Shown: one piece after another, positions 1-6,750 of the stretch
Position numbering within the stretch: the stretch's first letter is position 1
How the letters are laid out: the number at the start of each line of letters is the position of its first letter
Origin: Candidatus Dormiibacterota bacterium
Lineage (GTDB): Bacteria; Chloroflexota; Dormibacteria; Aeolococcales; Bog-877
Direction: 5' to 3'
DNA: 8,006 nt
Assembly (NCBI GenBank): GCA_030038765.1
Contig: JASHRA010000130.1
Coordinates: 1-8,006, forward strand
Position numbers and translations under genes: made by a program
The notes under the pieces: model-generated
Databases searched by the model: none
Seen by the model: only the letters and a program-made list of their open reading frames with translations
Told to the model about the DNA's origin: nothing

Positions 1-272
1 TCAACCTCACCGACTACTACCTGATCCGCCACGGCCACTACGACATCCAGGAGATCTTCCGGGCGGACGGCCGCTACGGCCGGGTGCGCTGGGTGGCGCT
101 GGCCATCTACGTGGTCACCATCCTGGTCGAACTGCCCTTCATGAACTCCTCCTTCTACGAGGGCCCGGTGGCCAAGGCCCTGGGCGGCGGCGACGTCGCC
201 TGGATCGTGGGCTTCGTGCTCGCCGCGGGCCTCTACTACCTCAGCGCTCGGGCCCGGGTCGAGCCGGCTTGA
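1..272 (+). CDS. NCS1-family nucleobase/imidazole permease, C-terminal part (5' end outside the window)
   Basis: Only the last 89 residues are present, read from base 3 to the TGA at 270-272; the start lies upstream of the window. The fragment opens with NLTDYYLIRHGHYDI, the loop typical of nucleobase:cation symporter-1 (NCS1) permeases. Two hydrophobic membrane segments follow (about residues 31-49 and 67-85 of the fragment). Between them is the family-like stretch PFMNSSFYEGPVAKALGGGD. These would be the last two transmembrane helices. NCS1 proteins import purines, pyrimidines, hydantoins, allantoin and related small heterocycles with H+ or Na+. The gene sits 40 bases upstream of hutH on the same strand with no evident terminator between them, so it is probably co-transcribed. 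I infer import of histidine, urocanate or another imidazole, but the sequence does not show the substrate. Confidence 0.85.
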   Translation, partial: NLTDYYLIRHGHYDIQEIFRADGRYGRVRWVALAIYVVTILVELPFMNSSFYEGPVAKALGGGDVAWIVGFVLAAGLYYLSARARVEPA

Positions 273-299
273 CAACTAACCGCGCAGTGCCCGTGGGCC

Positions 300-305
300 A
301 GGGAG
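300..305 (+). promoter_or_regulatory. Ribosome binding site of hutH
   Basis: AGGGAG lies 7 bases before the TTG at 313. It is a good Shine-Dalgarno match at normal spacing and is the main reason for accepting the TTG start. Confidence 0.6.
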
Positions 306-312
306 TACCGGG

Positions 313-1857
313 TTGAGCGGCCCCAGCACGACCGTGGTCGGCACCGAGGGCGCGACCGCGGCCGAGGTGCTGGCGGTCGCGCGGGAGGGCGCGCGGGTGG
401 AGATCTCCCCCCGCGCCCGGGAGGCCATGGAGCGGGCCCGCCAGCGGGTGGTGGAGGCGGAGGCGGATCCCAACCCCGTCTACGGCGTCTCCACCGGCTT
501 CGGACTCCTGGCCAGCAGCCGGATCCCGAGGGAGCGGCGCTCCGAGCTCCAGCACGCGCTGCTGCGCTCCCACGCCGCCGGCACCGGCCCGGCGGTGGAG
601 CGGGAGGTGGTCCGGGCCATGGCCTTCCTGCGCGTCCGGAGCCTCTGCCGCGGCCTCTCCGGGAGCCGGCCGGAGGTGGCGGAGGGGCTGGCGGCGCTGC
701 TCAACGCCGGCATCACGCCGATCGTGCCTGAGCACGGCTCCCTGGGTGCCAGCGGCGACCTGGCGCCGCTGGCGCACCTTTCCCTGGTGCTGGTGGGCGA
801 GGGCGAGGCCGAGCTCGGCGACGGGAGCCTGGTGAGCGGAGCCGAGGCGCTCCGGGCGGCCGGGCTGGAGCCGCTGCGCCTCGAGGTGAAGGAGGGGCTG
901 AGCCTGATCAACGGCACCGACGGCATGCTGGGCATGCTGCTGCTGGCCCTGGAGGACCTCCGCGTCCTGCTGGCCACGGCGGACATCTCGGCCGCCCTCT
1001 CCACCGAGGCGCTGCTGGGGACCGACCGTCCCTTCCAGCCCGAGCTGCAGACGATCCGGCCCCACCCCGGCCAGCAGCGCAGCGCCGCCAACCTGGTGCG
1101 CCTGCTGCAGGGCTCGGAGGTGCTCGCCTCCCACCGCCACTCCAGCCACGCCGTCCAGGACGCCTACTCGATCCGCTGCGCGCCCCAGGTCAACGGCGCC
1201 GCGCGCGACACCTGGGACTTCGCCACTCAAGTGGCGGCGCGGGAGCTGGCCGCGGCCGTGGACAACCCGGTGGTGCTCGAGGACGGACGGCTGGAGTCCA
1301 CCGGCAACTTCCACGGCGAGCCGCTCGCCTTCGCCTGCGACTTCCTCGCCATCGCCGCCGCCGAGGTGGGATCGATCTCGGAGCGACGGGTCGACCGCAT
1401 CCTCGACCCGGCCCGCTCCCAGGGCCTGCCGCCGTTCCTGGCCGAGGAGGCGGGCGTCAACTCGGGCCTCATGATCGCCCAGTACACGGCCGCCGCCATG
1501 GTGGCCGAGAACCGCCGCCTGGCCCAGCCCGCCAGCGTCGACTCGGTGCCCACCTCGGGCATGCAGGAGGACCACGTCTCCATGGGCTGGGGAGCCGCCC
1601 GCAAGCTGCGCCGGGTGCTCCGCAACCTGGGCGACATCCTGGCCGTTGAACTGCTCGCTGGGGCCCGCGCCCTGGAGCTCCGGCGCCCGCTGCGGCCCTC
1701 GGCGCCGGACGCCGCCGTGGCCGAGCTGGTGCTGGAGCTGGGCGGGGGCGTGGGGCCGGACCGCTGGGTCAGCCCGGAGCTGGCCCGGGTGGCCGAGGCG
1801 GTCCGCTCCGGCCGGGTGCGGGAGCGGGCGGCGGCGCTGCTGGGAGAGCTGCAGTGA
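313..1857 (+). CDS. hutH: Histidine ammonia-lyase (histidase)
   Basis: This enzyme removes ammonia from L-histidine to give trans-urocanate, the first step of histidine breakdown in the cytoplasm. The protein has 514 residues, the usual family length. The Ala-Ser-Gly triplet that cyclises to the MIO electrophile is at residues 146-148, within GASGDLAPLAH. Other active-site residues fall almost where they do in the Pseudomonas putida enzyme: Tyr57 (NPVYGVSTGFG), His87, Asn200 (SLINGTDG), Tyr285 and Arg288 (QDAYSIRC), Phe333 (GNFHGEP) and Glu419 (MQEDHVSMGW). From memory, the C-terminal MQEDHVSMGW wording is the form seen in actinobacterial histidases. The TTG start was chosen for its AGGGAG ribosome site and because the conserved domain begins soon after. 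The stop overlaps the hutU start by 4 bases (GTGA). Phenylalanine or tyrosine ammonia-lyase is an alternative within the fold, but the hut neighbours make histidase nearly certain. Confidence 0.97.
   Translation: MSGPSTTVVGTEGATAAEVLAVAREGARVEISPRAREAMERARQRVVEAEADPNPVYGVSTGFGLLASSRIPRERRSELQHALLRSHAAGTGPAVEREVVRAMAFLRVRSLCRGLSGSRPEVAEGLAALLNAGITPIVPEHGSLGASGDLAPLAHLSLVLVGEGEAELGDGSLVSGAEALRAAGLEPLRLEVKEGLSLINGTDGMLGMLLLALEDLRVLLATADISAALSTEALLGTDRPFQPELQTIRPHPGQQRSAANLVRLLQGSEVLASHRHSSHAVQDAYSIRCAPQVNGAARDTWDFATQVAARELAAAVDNPVVLEDGRLESTGNFHGEPLAFACDFLAIAAAEVGSISERRVDRILDPARSQGLPPFLAEEAGVNSGLMIAQYTAAAMVAENRRLAQPASVDSVPTSGMQEDHVSMGWGAARKLRRVLRNLGDILAVELLAGARALELRRPLRPSAPDAAVAELVLELGGGVGPDRWVSPELARVAEAVRSGRVRERAAALLGELQ
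1842..1848 (+). promoter_or_regulatory. Ribosome binding site of hutU, inside the end of hutH
   Basis: GGGAGAG lies 5 bases before the GTG at 1854, within the last codons of hutH. It supports the overlapping GTG start over any later in-frame start. Confidence 0.5.
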
Positions 1858-3509
1858 GCGGGCCGCGCCCCGTCCGGGCGCCGCGCGGGAGCGAGCTCAG
1901 CTGCCGCGGCTGGCCCCAGGAGGCGGCCCTGCGGATGCTGATGAACAACCTCGATCCCGAGGTCGCCGAGGATCCCGACCGGCTCGTCGTCTACGGCGGC
2001 TCGGGCCGCGCTGCGCGCTCCTGGGACGCCTTCGACGCCATCGTCGGGAGCCTGCGCCAGCTGGCCGGGGACGAGACCCTCCTGGTCCAGTCGGGCAAGC
2101 CGGTGGGTGTCTTCCGGACCCACGAGTGGGCGCCTCGCGTGCTCATCGCCAACGCCCTGCTGGTGCCCAACTGGGCCACCCAGGAGGAGTTCCGACGGCT
2201 GGAGCAGGAGGGGCTCACCATGTACGGCCAGATGACCGCCGGGTCCTGGATCTACATCGGGACCCAGGGCATCCTCCAGGGCACCTACGAGACCTTAGCC
2301 GCCATCGCCGAGAAGCGCTTCGGCGGCAGCCTGGCGGGGACCGTCTCGCTCACCGCCGGCCTCGGCGGGATGGGCGGCGCCCAGCCCCTGGCGGTGACCA
2401 TGAACGGCGGCGTGGCGCTCTGCGTCGAGGTCGACCCGGCCCGCATCCAGCGCCGCCTCGACCACCGCTTCCTCGACACCTGGGCCCCGGACCTGGACGA
2501 GGCGCTTCGGCTGGCGGAGGAGGCGCGCTCCCAGCGCCGGGCCCTCTCCGTGGGCCTGCTCGGCAACGCGGCGGAGTTGATCCCAGAGATCGTGAGGCGT
2601 GACTTCAAGGTCGACGTGGCGACCGACCAGACGTCGGCCCACGACCCCCTCACCTACCTCCCGGCCGGGCTCACGCTGCCCGAGGCCGCCGATCTCAGGA
2701 TCGAGGACCCTGAGGAGTACGTGAGGCGCAGCCGGGAGTCCATGGCCCGGCACGTCCAGGCCCTGGTCGCGCTCCAGGACGGCGGCGCCGAGGTATTCGA
2801 CTACGGCAACAGCCTGCGGGCCGAGGCCCAGCTGGGCGGCTTCGAGCGCGCCTTCGACTACCCCGGCTTCGTCCCCGCCTACATCCGCCCCCTCTTCAGC
2901 CAGGGCAAGGGGCCCTTCCGCTGGGTCGCCCTGAGCGGCGACCCGCGGGACATCGCGGCCACCGACCGGGCGGTGCTGGAGGAGTTCCCGGAGAACGAGT
3001 CCCTGGCCCGATGGATCCGCATGGCCGGCGAGCGGGTGAGCTTCCAGGGGCTGCCCGCCCGCATCTGCTGGCTCGGCTACGGCGAGCGCGACCGCCTCGG
3101 CCTGCGCTTCAACCGGATGGTGGCCAGCGGCGAGATCTCCGCCCCCATCGTGATCGGCCGGGACCACCTGGACTCGGGCTCGGTCGCCTCCCCCTACCGG
3201 GAGACGGAGTCGATGCGCGACGGCAGCGACGCCATCGCCGACTGGCCCATCCTCAACGCCCTGCTCAACACCTCCAGCGGGGCCACCTGGGTCTCCGTCC
3301 ACCACGGCGGCGGGGTGGGCATCGGCCGCTCCATCCACGCCGGCCTGGTGGCCCTCGCCGACGGCACCGAGCTGGCGGCGGAGAAGCTCTCCCGCTGCCT
3401 GCTCAACGACCCCGGCACCGGGGTCATGCGCCACGCCGATGCCGGCTACCCGCTGGCGGTCGAGACGGCCCGGGAGCGCGGCGTCCGCGTCCCCATGCTC
3501 AACCCCTGA
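1854..3509 (+). CDS. hutU: Urocanate hydratase (urocanase)
   Basis: This enzyme adds water to urocanate to form 4-imidazolone-5-propionate, using tightly bound NAD+ as an electrophile. At 551 residues it is full length. The N-terminus carries the family signature RAPRGSELSCRGWPQEAALR, followed by MLMNNLDPEVAE. The glycine-rich NAD-binding segment AGLGGMGGAQPL is at residues 168-179. LLGNAAELIPE is near 235-245 and TDQTSAHDPL at 257-266. The catalytic-region block GLPARICWLGYGER holds Cys405, which corresponds to the conserved cysteine near position 410 in Pseudomonas urocanase. The wording VTMNGGVALCVEVD after the glycine-rich segment differs from the proteobacterial form and, from memory, is closer to actinobacterial urocanases. 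The GTG start overlaps the hutH stop by 4 bases and has a ribosome site just upstream, so translation is probably coupled. The TGA stop overlaps the hutF ATG by 1 base. Confidence 0.97.
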   Translation: MSGPRPVRAPRGSELSCRGWPQEAALRMLMNNLDPEVAEDPDRLVVYGGSGRAARSWDAFDAIVGSLRQLAGDETLLVQSGKPVGVFRTHEWAPRVLIANALLVPNWATQEEFRRLEQEGLTMYGQMTAGSWIYIGTQGILQGTYETLAAIAEKRFGGSLAGTVSLTAGLGGMGGAQPLAVTMNGGVALCVEVDPARIQRRLDHRFLDTWAPDLDEALRLAEEARSQRRALSVGLLGNAAELIPEIVRRDFKVDVATDQTSAHDPLTYLPAGLTLPEAADLRIEDPEEYVRRSRESMARHVQALVALQDGGAEVFDYGNSLRAEAQLGGFERAFDYPGFVPAYIRPLFSQGKGPFRWVALSGDPRDIAATDRAVLEEFPENESLARWIRMAGERVSFQGLPARICWLGYGERDRLGLRFNRMVASGEISAPIVIGRDHLDSGSVASPYRETESMRDGSDAIADWPILNALLNTSSGATWVSVHHGGGVGIGRSIHAGLVALADGTELAAEKLSRCLLNDPGTGVMRHADAGYPLAVETARERGVRVPMLNP

Positions 3510-4882
3510 TGTCCTCCTGGGTGGCCGAGCTGGCCTGGACCGGGGAGCGCCTGGAACGGCGGCTCTGGCTGGAGGTGAAGGGAGGCCGGCTGAGCCGGGT
3601 GGAACGGCTCGGGGACCGGCCTCTCCCAGCCGGCGCTGGGGTCCTCTCCGGGCTCACCCTGCCGGGCCTGGCCGACGCCCACGTGCACAGCTTCCACCGC
3701 GCCCTCCGGGGCCGGACCCAGCTGCCCAGCGACGGCTCCGGCGACTTCTGGGGCTGGCGCGAGCGGATGTACGCGCTGGCCTCGGTGCTGAGCCCGGAGG
3801 AGTACTTCGAGCTGGCCCGGGCCGCCCTGGGCGAGCTGGCCCTGGCCGGGGTCACCGCGGTGGGCGAGTTCCAGTACCTGCACCACCGTCCCGACGGCCA
3901 GCCCTACTCCGGGCCCGCCATGGAGCTGGCCCTGATCGCGGCCGCCGAGGAGGCCGGGGTCCGGCTAACGCTGCTCGACACCTGCTACCTGCGCCCCGGG
4001 TTCGGCCCCAGCCCGCCCGGCGGTGCCGTCCTGCGCTTCGCCGACGACGGCGTCGAGGGCTGGGAGCGGCGCGTGGCGCAGCTGCGGGAGGGCGCCACGG
4101 TGCGCCTGGGCGCGGCCGTCCACAGCGTGCGGGCGGTCAGGGTCGAGGGCATCCGGCGCATCGCCGACTGGGCCGGGGAGCGCTCGGCCCCGCTCCACTT
4201 CCACCTCTCCGAGCAGCCGGCCGAGAACCAGGCCTGCCTCGAGGCCACGGGCCGGACGCCGACCCAGCTCCTCGACGACTGCGGCGCCCTCTCGGAGGGG
4301 TCCACCGCGGTCCACGCCATCCACCTCACCGACGAGGACGTCGCGCGCCTGGGCGCCTCCGGCACCTCCGTCTGCGTCTGCCCCACCACCGAGCGCGACC
4401 TCGGCGACGGCGTCTGCCCCGCCGACCGCCTGCTGGAGGCCGGGGCCCGGCTCTGCCTGGGCAGCGACAGCAACGCCGTCTGCGACCTCTTCGAGGAGGC
4501 GCGGGCGGTGGAGCTGGACCTCCGCCTGGTCCGCGGCCGCCGCGGCCTGGTCGATCCCCAGCGCCTGCTCCGGGCGGCCACCTCGGAGGGCATGCGCTCC
4601 CTGGGATGGGAGGCCGGCGAGCTGCGGGAGGGGATGCTGGCTGACTTCATCTCCCTCGACCTGGACAGCCCCCGCCTGGCCGGCGCGGGGGAGCAGGACC
4701 TCCTGCCGCGGGTGCTCTACGGGGCCGGCGCCGCCGACGTGCGCTCGGTCGTGGTGGGGGGCCGTGAGGTGGTGCGCGAGGGCCGCCACGAGCGCCTCGG
4801 CAGCGTCGGGGAGCGGCTCAACCTGGCCCTCCGCCGGGTCGAGCCCGACTGGCACCGGGCCGCAGGGGGAGGGCCGGGATGA
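3509..4882 (+). CDS. hutF: Formimidoylglutamate deiminase
   Basis: This is an amidohydrolase-superfamily zinc enzyme that hydrolyses N-formimidoyl-L-glutamate to N-formyl-L-glutamate and ammonia. It has 457 residues, normal for HutF. The metal and catalytic residues fall at the same numbers as in the Pseudomonas aeruginosa enzyme as I remember them: His58 and His60 (DAHVH), His232 and Glu235 (HFHLSEQ), His269 (AVHAIHLT) and Asp320 (GSDSN). Likely substrate-binding residues are Arg84 (FWGWRERMY), Tyr123 (EFQYLHH), His205 and Arg208 (VHSVR). Asn322 replaces the histidine I expect in the SDSH motif. The start is the ATG that overlaps the hutU TGA (TGATG). It has no clear Shine-Dalgarno site, so translation probably depends on re-initiation after hutU; GTG 3521 is the in-frame alternative. 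Guanine deaminase and related amidohydrolases share the fold, but the residue match and the hut context favour HutF. Its product needs HutG, which is not here. Confidence 0.93.
   Translation: MSSWVAELAWTGERLERRLWLEVKGGRLSRVERLGDRPLPAGAGVLSGLTLPGLADAHVHSFHRALRGRTQLPSDGSGDFWGWRERMYALASVLSPEEYFELARAALGELALAGVTAVGEFQYLHHRPDGQPYSGPAMELALIAAAEEAGVRLTLLDTCYLRPGFGPSPPGGAVLRFADDGVEGWERRVAQLREGATVRLGAAVHSVRAVRVEGIRRIADWAGERSAPLHFHLSEQPAENQACLEATGRTPTQLLDDCGALSEGSTAVHAIHLTDEDVARLGASGTSVCVCPTTERDLGDGVCPADRLLEAGARLCLGSDSNAVCDLFEEARAVELDLRLVRGRRGLVDPQRLLRAATSEGMRSLGWEAGELREGMLADFISLDLDSPRLAGAGEQDLLPRVLYGAGAADVRSVVVGGREVVREGRHERLGSVGERLNLALRRVEPDWHRAAGGGPG
4864..4873 (+). promoter_or_regulatory. Ribosome binding site of hutI, inside the end of hutF
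   Basis: AGGGGGAGGG ends 5 bases before the ATG at 4879. It is the strongest Shine-Dalgarno match in the operon and supports the 4-base overlapping start. Confidence 0.6.
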
Positions 4883-6057
4883 GGATCCTGCTGCAGCACA
4901 TCGGCCGGCTCTTCCGCCCCGGGTCGGAGGTGGCCCGGGACCAGGACCTCCTGATCGAGGACGAGCTGATCGCCGCGGTCGGGCCCAGGGGCAGCCTGGA
5001 CCCCGGGCCCGAGGCCCTGGAGTGGGACTGCGGCGGCGCCCTCCTGACCCCGGGCCTGATCGACGCACACACCCATCCCCTCTACGCCGCACCGCGCCTG
5101 GGCGAGATCGCGGAGCGCTCCGAGGGACAGAGCTACGCCGAGATCGCGGCCGCCGGCGGCGGCATCAGCGCCAGCGTCGAGGCCGCCCGCCGGGCTCCCT
5201 GGGAGGAGCTGGAGCGGGGCCTGCGCACCCGTCTACGCGGCTGGCTGGAGGGTGGCACCACCACCATGGAGGCGAAGTCCGGGTACTGGCTGGAGCGGGA
5301 GGGTGAGCTCCACGCGGTGGCCCTGCTCCGCCAACTCGGAAACGAGCCTGACCTGCCCGAGCTCGTGGTCACGTTCCTCGGCGCCCACTCGCTGCCACCG
5401 GAGTACCGCGAGCGGCGCTCCGACTACATCGACGAGGTGGCGAGCTGGCTCGCCGCGGCGCGGGAGGCGGGGGCCAAGTTCTGCGACGTCTTCTGCGACC
5501 AGGGAGCGTTCACCGTGGAGGAGTCGCGGCGGCTGCTGGTGCACGCCCGGGGACAGGGACTGCGCGTGCGCCTCCACGCCGACGAGCTGGCCCTGACCGG
5601 GGGCACCCGGCTGGCGGTGGAGCTCGGTGCGGACTCCGCCGACCACCTGCTCGCCATCGGAGAGGACGAGGTCGCTGTCCTGGCGGGGAGCTCGACGGTG
5701 GCCACGCTCTGCCCGGTGACGGCCCTTTCGATGGGCCAGCTACCGCCGGCGCGCCGGCTGGCGGAGGCGGGGGTGAGCTTGGCGCTGGGGTCGGACCACA
5801 ACCCGGGGACCTCGGGCGTGACCTCGATGGCGACCGTCGTCTGGCTGGCGATCAACGAGCTGGGACTCAGCGTGAGCCAGGCGCTGGGAGCGGCAACGCT
5901 GGGCGGCGCGCGGTCTCTGGGGCTGGCGGACCGCAGCTGCCTCAAGCCGGGTCAGGTGGCAGACTTGGTGCTCTGGCCAGCGGACCACGAGGGCGCCTTT
6001 GCCTGGACCCCGGACCTGCGCCCAACCCAGGTGTGGCACCGCGGCCGCCGCTCCTAG
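4879..6057 (+). CDS. hutI: Imidazolonepropionase
   Basis: This metal-dependent amidohydrolase opens 4-imidazolone-5-propionate to N-formimidoyl-L-glutamate, linking HutU to HutF. It has 392 residues, slightly shorter than the usual 400-420. The metal ligands are visible: His64 and His66 (LIDAHTHP), His233 (HADE) and Asp306 (LGSDHNPG). Glu236 and His256 (SADH) correspond to the catalytic pair Glu252 and His272 of the Bacillus subtilis enzyme. SYAEIAAAGGGI near residues 90-101 and FLGAHSLPPEY (residues 166-176) are further family blocks. The usual KSGYGL reads KSGYWL here (Trp137). The ATG start overlaps the hutF stop by 4 bases (ATGA) and has a strong ribosome site. HutI and HutF are distant members of the same superfamily and lie side by side, but HADE plus the AGGGGI block separate HutI clearly. 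This is the last recognisable gene of the operon. Confidence 0.96.
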   Translation: MRILLQHIGRLFRPGSEVARDQDLLIEDELIAAVGPRGSLDPGPEALEWDCGGALLTPGLIDAHTHPLYAAPRLGEIAERSEGQSYAEIAAAGGGISASVEAARRAPWEELERGLRTRLRGWLEGGTTTMEAKSGYWLEREGELHAVALLRQLGNEPDLPELVVTFLGAHSLPPEYRERRSDYIDEVASWLAAAREAGAKFCDVFCDQGAFTVEESRRLLVHARGQGLRVRLHADELALTGGTRLAVELGADSADHLLAIGEDEVAVLAGSSTVATLCPVTALSMGQLPPARRLAEAGVSLALGSDHNPGTSGVTSMATVVWLAINELGLSVSQALGAATLGGARSLGLADRSCLKPGQVADLVLWPADHEGAFAWTPDLRPTQVWHRGRRS

Positions 6058-6070
6058 GCACGGGGTACAG

Positions 6071-6091
6071 CGGCCCTGCCCTCGGGGGCCG
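6071..6091 (+). terminator. Possible weak hairpin after hutI
   Basis: CGGCCC (6071-6076) pairs with GGGCCG (6086-6091) around a 9-base loop, 13 bases after the hutI stop. No T-run follows, so it is not a classic intrinsic terminator. It could be a weak or Rho-assisted end of the hut transcript. Confidence 0.3.
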
Positions 6092-6102
6092 TCCGCTTCG
6101 CA

Positions 6103-6108
6103 TATAGT
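6103..6108 (+). promoter_or_regulatory. Possible -10 box ahead of the HAD-like gene
   Basis: TATAGT matches the TATAAT consensus at five of six positions in an otherwise GC-rich stretch, about 70 bases before the downstream gene. No matching -35 element is visible at the usual distance, so the call rests on the -10 box alone. Confidence 0.22.
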
Positions 6109-6176
6109 CCGCTGACGCGTCTGCGTCTTCTTGGCGTTAGGCGTCTAGCCGCAATCCGCCTCCCTGGGCGTGGACC

Positions 6177-6635
6177 TTGACAGATAGCGCACAGCCTCGA
6201 CCGGTAGGCACCATCCAGATGGTGGTCGTGGACCTCGACTACACCTTGAGGGCCGGGCGCGTGGAGGACGGCGGGGACGGCCTAGACCGGACACATCTAC
6301 GCCTTCACGTGGCCCTACGGCTACTGGTCTCGGGCCGCAAGCTACTCGGACTGCTCACGAGCGTGCGCTTTCCCGAGGCGAACGCCTGGCTCAACTCGCT
6401 CCCGTCCGATGCTTTACATGAGGCTGACTTTGACTTTCTCTTCATCGGCTTCCGCACACTCGAACAGGGCGTCTCTCTCGCGTCACGCAACTGTTCCGTA
6501 CCGCGCAAGTCGATCCTTCTGATCGAAGGAGATCGTCGCAAGCTCCAGGCAGCAGCGGCCACCGGCGCACAGGTCATTCCCGGCGACGACACCGAGACGG
6601 TCCTCATGGAGCTGACCAAGCGCTTTGCAGCCTGA
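6177..6635 (+). CDS. Small HAD-superfamily-like protein, possible phosphatase
   Basis: The protein has up to 152 residues. It starts with a hydrophobic strand leading into VVVDLDYTL, the DxDxT signature (Asp19, Asp21, Thr23) of haloacid dehalogenase-type phosphotransferases. LLGLLTSVR gives a plausible motif II at Thr61 or Ser62. Arg110/Lys111 precede ILLIEGDRRKLQAAAATGA, which has the shape of the HAD motif III/IV region. In that region Glu117 and Asp119 stand where an Asp-Asp or Gly-Asp-x-x-x-Asp is usual. There is no cap insertion, so it would be a minimal HAD of the small type (MDP-1 or FkbH-like). The substrate is unknown. The TTG at 6177 gives the longest form but lacks a clear ribosome site; ATG 6219 (residue 15) would start right at the first strand and is equally plausible. 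Codons such as CTA, ACA and CTC are commoner than in the hut genes, so the gene may be a later arrival. It is separated from hutI by 119 bases and probably not part of the hut operon. Confidence 0.65.
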   Translation: MTDSAQPRPVGTIQMVVVDLDYTLRAGRVEDGGDGLDRTHLRLHVALRLLVSGRKLLGLLTSVRFPEANAWLNSLPSDALHEADFDFLFIGFRTLEQGVSLASRNCSVPRKSILLIEGDRRKLQAAAATGAQVIPGDDTETVLMELTKRFAA

Positions 6636-6668
6636 TTCTGAGGCCTCCATCATGGGCCCAGTCGATGA

Positions 6669-6688
6669 GCCGTCGCCGACGCGGCGGC
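6669..6688. terminator. GC-rich hairpin downstream of the HAD-like gene
   Basis: Eight bases, GCCGTCGC (6669-6676), pair with GCGGCGGC (6681-6688) around the four-base loop CGAC, with one T-G wobble. It lies 34 bases after the HAD-like stop. No T-run follows on either strand, so it may be a transcript end or an RNA-stabilising stem rather than a standard intrinsic terminator. Confidence 0.35.
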
Positions 6689-6750
6689 CTCGCTACGGTC
6701 TCTCAGTCAGGTGATGTTGAAGGTAGCAGCCACAACAATTCGAGTCTGTC

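Noticed and set aside
241..1575. Long minus-strand open frame of 444 codons opposite hutH
   Set aside because: It is the antisense shadow of hutH in very high-GC DNA; its translation is Arg/Gly/His-rich without a domain, while the + strand encodes an unmistakable histidase.
2295..5092. Several long minus-strand frames (2295-3434, 3965-5092) opposite hutU and hutF
   Set aside because: They lie wholly over recognisable hut genes and have low-complexity Gly/Ala/Arg/His translations typical of antisense high-GC sequence.
6177..6182. TTGACA, a perfect -35 consensus
   Set aside because: It coincides with the proposed TTG start of the HAD-like gene, and no -10 box is seen 16-18 bases downstream, so it is probably coincidental. 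It would only matter if the gene starts at ATG 6219.
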